Assembly (NCBI RefSeq): GCF_019038595.1
Contig: NZ_JAHOPF010000006.1
Coordinates: forward strand, 87,199-151,198
Direction of reading: 5' to 3'
DNA: 64,000 bases
From: Kaistella soli
GTDB lineage: Bacteria > Bacteroidota > Bacteroidia > Flavobacteriales > Weeksellaceae
The notes below the pieces were generated by a model. The model did no database searches and was not told where the DNA came from. It saw only the letters and a program-made list of their open reading frames with translations. The translations under genes were made by a program, and so were the position numbers. Position 1 is the stretch's first letter; each line of letters begins with the position of its first letter. Below are positions 61,641 to 64,000 of the stretch, piece after piece.

Positions 61641-61771
61641 CTGCTAACGGTTGGTATTTTTGTTGGCCGGGATTATGATAAAAGGTCTTTGTAAATATGA
61701 CTAAAAGAACAACTAGCGAAAATCTTTATGAGGTAAACTTCAGCCCCGCTAATAGAAATACCTTGTTGAAC
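61641..61771 (+). repeat. Dispersed cassette-type repeat, copy E
   Basis: Left CTAACGGTTGGTATTTTTGT then TGGCCGGGATT; inside GTAAATATGACTAAAAGAAC and CTAGCGAAAATCTTTATG; right CCCCGCTAATAGAAATACC then TTGTTGAAC. The 19-bp ends GGTATTTTTGTTGGCCGGG and CCCCGCTAATAGAAATACC are imperfect inverted repeats. The minus-strand end reads GTTCAAC, matching the attC R'' consensus RYYYAAC. The IS91-type element starts immediately to the right. Confidence 0.85.
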
Positions 61772-61807
61772 TAAACCTCCGGTAGCTTTTTCGATTCGCC
61801 GTTTTAG

Positions 61808-61815
61808 TAATTTTG
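61808..61815 (+). promoter_or_regulatory. -7 element of the IS91 element promoter
   Basis: TAATTTTG matches TAnnTTTG. A start near 61821 leaves about 20 nt to the ATG at 61842, supporting that ATG as the recombinase start in spite of the frame problem. Confidence 0.45.
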
Positions 61816-61841
61816 TTTTTTTAACAATCAAAACATTTACT

Positions 61842-62830
61842 ATGGCTACAAAAAAAAATCTCCGGAGGATGTAAGAACGAACAAATTTCTGAACCGTGCC
61901 TCGAGCGAAGTTAACGGTTTTGCCGAACTCCTGCAACGCTTCGAAAGAAATATTTCCATCCTGGGCAGGAGCCCCAGAACCTTTGATAATTATTCCCGGC
62001 ATGTGGCAGCCCTGGCGCTGCACTTCAAAACATTTCCTACGGAACTGGATCCTGAACAGGTGAAAGATTACTTGTTTGAACTCCAGCAACGAAGCCAAAC
62101 CCCTTCTCAGTCCTATTTCAAACACACCGTTTACGGACTGCGGTTCCTGCTGAAGACCGAAGGCTTGCCTTATAGTTTTCTACACCTTCCCGCCATTCCA
62201 AAAGTAAATAAACTGCCGACTGTTTTAAGCCGGCAGGAAGTTTGGCGCATGCTTCAAACAGCAGAACTCCTGAAACACAAACTGCTCATCGGGCTCATCT
62301 ACGGCTGCGGACTGCGCTGTATGGAAGTAAGAAATATCGAACTTCAGCATCTGGACTTCGACCGCAGGATGCTGCATGTGGTTCAGGGTAAAGGCCGGAA
62401 AGACCGTTATGTTCCTTTATCCGAGCATTTAATTCGGGGACTGAAAACCTTTATTAAAGTTGAGAATCCGGTTCAGTATTTATTCAATGGGAATCATAAC
62501 AGGAATATTGAAGAGATTGACATTCTTACTCCTAAAAGTACAGGCTTTGATTCCCGCTACAGCCAGCGCGGCGTGCAGTGGGTCATCAAAACCATCTCAA
62601 AAAAAGCCGGAATCACCAAAGAAGTCCACACCCATACTTTGCGCCACAGCTATGCCACGCATTTGCTGGAAGATGGTGTTCCGATCATCATGGTTCAGAA
62701 ACTTCTGGGGCATGAAAGAATTGAATCGACCATGGAATACCTGCATGTCTGTCAACTGTCGGAGCAAAAACCGCACAGCCCTTTGGATACCGTTTTCGCT
62801 TTATGCCGCAAAAATGGAAACCCGAACTAA
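61842..62830 (+). CDS. Tyrosine recombinase of the IS91 element, frame shifted at an A9 tract
   Basis: XerC/XerD-like site-specific integrase. The ATG at 61842 begins MATK, but nine A residues (61850-61858) put the rest out of frame; ten would give MATKKKSPEDVRTNKFLNRA. From there to the stop the frame is open for about 325 codons. SAM-like N-terminal core domain (about residues 30-110), then LIYGCGLRCMEVRNIELQHL (catalytic Arg), HTLRHSYATHLLEDG (HxxR), LLGHERIESTMEYLHV (catalytic Tyr in YLHV). Expression may rely on transcriptional slippage on A9, or the gene is broken. Confidence 0.8.
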
Positions 62831-63920
62831 GGGCGGAACTGTTGCTGAAGTTCTCCGCAAACTCAATTTATCAACTCAGAATTTTACGGTTCATCAGGAA
62901 AAAACACTTCGGGCTTTATCGTACTGCCGGACTTCAGCTTTGGGCGGTCATATCGATGCGTGCGACGGTTGCGGAAACCTCTCCATCAGTTACAACTCGT
63001 GTAGAAACCGGCATTGTCCGCAATGTCAGGGACATAAAAAGGAAGAATGGATCCAGAAGCGCGAGCAGGATTTATTACCCTGCAGTTATTACCATCTGGT
63101 TTTTACGCTTCCCGAAGAACTGAACGGTTTGGCAATCGCAAATCCCACACTCATTTACAAAACCCTGTTCGAAGCAGCGTGGGCGACTTTAAACCAGTTC
63201 GGTAACACCGAAGGAATCCAACTGGGAATGATTGCCATTTTACACACCTGGGGACAGAATTTAAGTCTGCATCCGCATTTGCACTGCATTGTTCCGGGTG
63301 GTGGAATCAATAAACAGGGGAAATGGAAAAAGAAAGTAAGGACGGATAAATATCTCTTCTGTGTAAAAGCGATGAGCAAAGTGTTCAGAGCCAAGTTTGT
63401 GGCGCTGCTTCGGGCTTCAGGAAACGGTGATGGAGCGTTGATGAATGCCTTATTCTCCAAAAATTGGGTCGTCTATGCAAAACGTCCTTTTGGCGGCCCG
63501 AAACAGGTAATTGAATATCTGGGAAGATACACTCACAAAGTCGCCATCAGCAACCACCGGATCAAAGAAGTGACAGATCAGGAAGTGCGTTTTGGCTACA
63601 AAGATTACCGCAAAGGCGGCGAAAAAAAGGAAATGACCCTCAGCAACGAAGAGTTTGCTCGAAGGTTCAGTCTTCATATCCTGCCCAAAAGGTTTGTGCG
63701 GATCCGGCATTACGGTATTTTAAGCAGCAGCTGGAAGCGTGGGAAACTGCAGAGTTTACAGTCTGATTTAAACATCCAGGTTACGGAAGCAAAACCCAAG
63801 ACTTTGCTCAATAAATGCCGGTGTTGTAAAGAAGGAAACCTGTTTGCCATCGCTGTTTTCGGGCAGCGCGGTCCGCCGCAGGACTTTCTTTTCGTCACCC
63901 AACCTTTCTCTGCGAAATAA
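62814..63920 (+). CDS. IS91 family transposase
   Basis: 368-aa HUH/Y2 rolling-circle transposase from ATG 62814, overlapping the recombinase by 17 bases. Zinc-binding N-terminus GGHIDACDGCGNLSISYNSC then RNRHCPQCQGHKKEEWIQKR (about residues 45-85), HUH metal motif LSLHPHLHCIVPGGG (near residue 155) and the Y2 region IEYLGRYTHKVAISNHRI (near 235). C-terminal CRCCKEGNLFAIAVFG is typical. Length is normal for the family. Confidence 0.92.
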   Translation: METRTKGGTVAEVLRKLNLSTQNFTVHQEKTLRALSYCRTSALGGHIDACDGCGNLSISYNSCRNRHCPQCQGHKKEEWIQKREQDLLPCSYYHLVFTLPEELNGLAIANPTLIYKTLFEAAWATLNQFGNTEGIQLGMIAILHTWGQNLSLHPHLHCIVPGGGINKQGKWKKKVRTDKYLFCVKAMSKVFRAKFVALLRASGNGDGALMNALFSKNWVVYAKRPFGGPKQVIEYLGRYTHKVAISNHRIKEVTDQEVRFGYKDYRKGGEKKEMTLSNEEFARRFSLHILPKRFVRIRHYGILSSSWKRGKLQSLQSDLNIQVTEAKPKTLLNKCRCCKEGNLFAIAVFGQRGPPQDFLFVTQPFSAK

Positions 63921-64000
63921 GCTTTGCGGGTAAGGGAAACTGTGTTTTGCAGCGAAGAAAAACCGCAGAAAACCACTTCCAAAGGCTACCAAATGCCACA

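Larger units (their letters stand above)
61780..64000 (+). mobile_element. IS91-family element with tyrosine recombinase (right end outside window)
   Basis: Two overlapping plus-strand genes: a XerC/D-type tyrosine recombinase (61842-62830) and a Y2/HUH IS91-type transposase with N-terminal zinc-binding domain (62814-63920). This pair is known from IS91-group elements in Bacteroidota. The left boundary is placed between repeat E and the promoter at 61808 and is approximate; no terminal repeats or target duplications are expected for this rolling-circle family. Confidence 0.75.

Noticed and set aside
62003..62830. The IS recombinase as an integron integrase (IntI)
   Set aside because: It overlaps an IS91 transposase gene and fits the accessory recombinase of such elements; no IntI-specific additional domain was recognised near the second active-site box.
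1..64000. CRISPR arrays, rRNA and tRNA genes
   Set aside because: No regularly spaced identical repeats of CRISPR size and no recognisable rRNA or tRNA sequence were found by reading; a covariance-model search was not possible.

Overview
The window comes from the chromosome of an AT-rich member of the Bacteroidota, most likely a Flavobacteriia of the Chryseobacterium/Kaistella group (Weeksellaceae). Evidence: two proteins with type IX secretion (T9SS) type A C-terminal sorting domains and one with a gliding-motility-type (type B) C-terminus; DUF4295 behind rpmB-rpmG; a manC-type cupin, DUF1304, DUF2807 and Bacteroidota OmpA/TSP3 porins; and many promoters of the Bacteroidota type (TAnnTTTG at -7) without obvious Shine-Dalgarno sequences.

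Region 1 (1-12.1 kb) is housekeeping: 5' part of clpX, HIT protein, greA, dtd, an alpha/beta hydrolase, nrnA, rpmH, an FtsE-type ATPase, accA and gltX, interrupted by small lipoproteins and one T9SS-exported protein. Region 2 (12.1-18.4 kb) is a surface-polysaccharide glycosyltransferase locus (six intact transferases) that ends against rocD. Its right edge carries a chimeric scar: the first ~21 codons of a family-2 glycosyltransferase joined to a piece of a polysaccharide deacetylase in another frame. Region 3 (18.4-52.5 kb) is again mostly core: rocD, accBC, rpmF, pdxA, riboflavin synthase, an NtrY-like kinase, trmN6, tsf, fmt, recQ, a tandem pair of OmpA-like proteins, folK, sppA, ftsY, rpmG, rpmB, murB, an aminotransferase, an M3 peptidase, the LemA/TPM operon, folA and lplA. 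A structured intergenic element lies upstream of the aminotransferase gene.

Region 4 (52.5-64 kb) is accessory. It starts with a duplicated ~140 bp intergenic block with heptanucleotide repeats and a few orphan genes. From ~55.0 to 61.8 kb there is a run of single genes, all on the minus strand, each followed at its 3' side by a copy of a ~130 bp repeat with imperfect terminal inverted repeats. Five copies and one divergent copy are present. The layout is that of an integron-like gene-cassette array (attC-like sites without a visible integron integrase); a MITE family is the main alternative. The array is bordered by an IS91-family element with a tyrosine recombinase, whose reading frame is broken or slips at an A9 tract, and a Y2-type transposase.

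No rRNA, tRNA or CRISPR was recognised. The attC-like repeat array and the glycosyltransferase/deacetylase deletion scar are the most interesting observations. Neither could be tested by alignment here.
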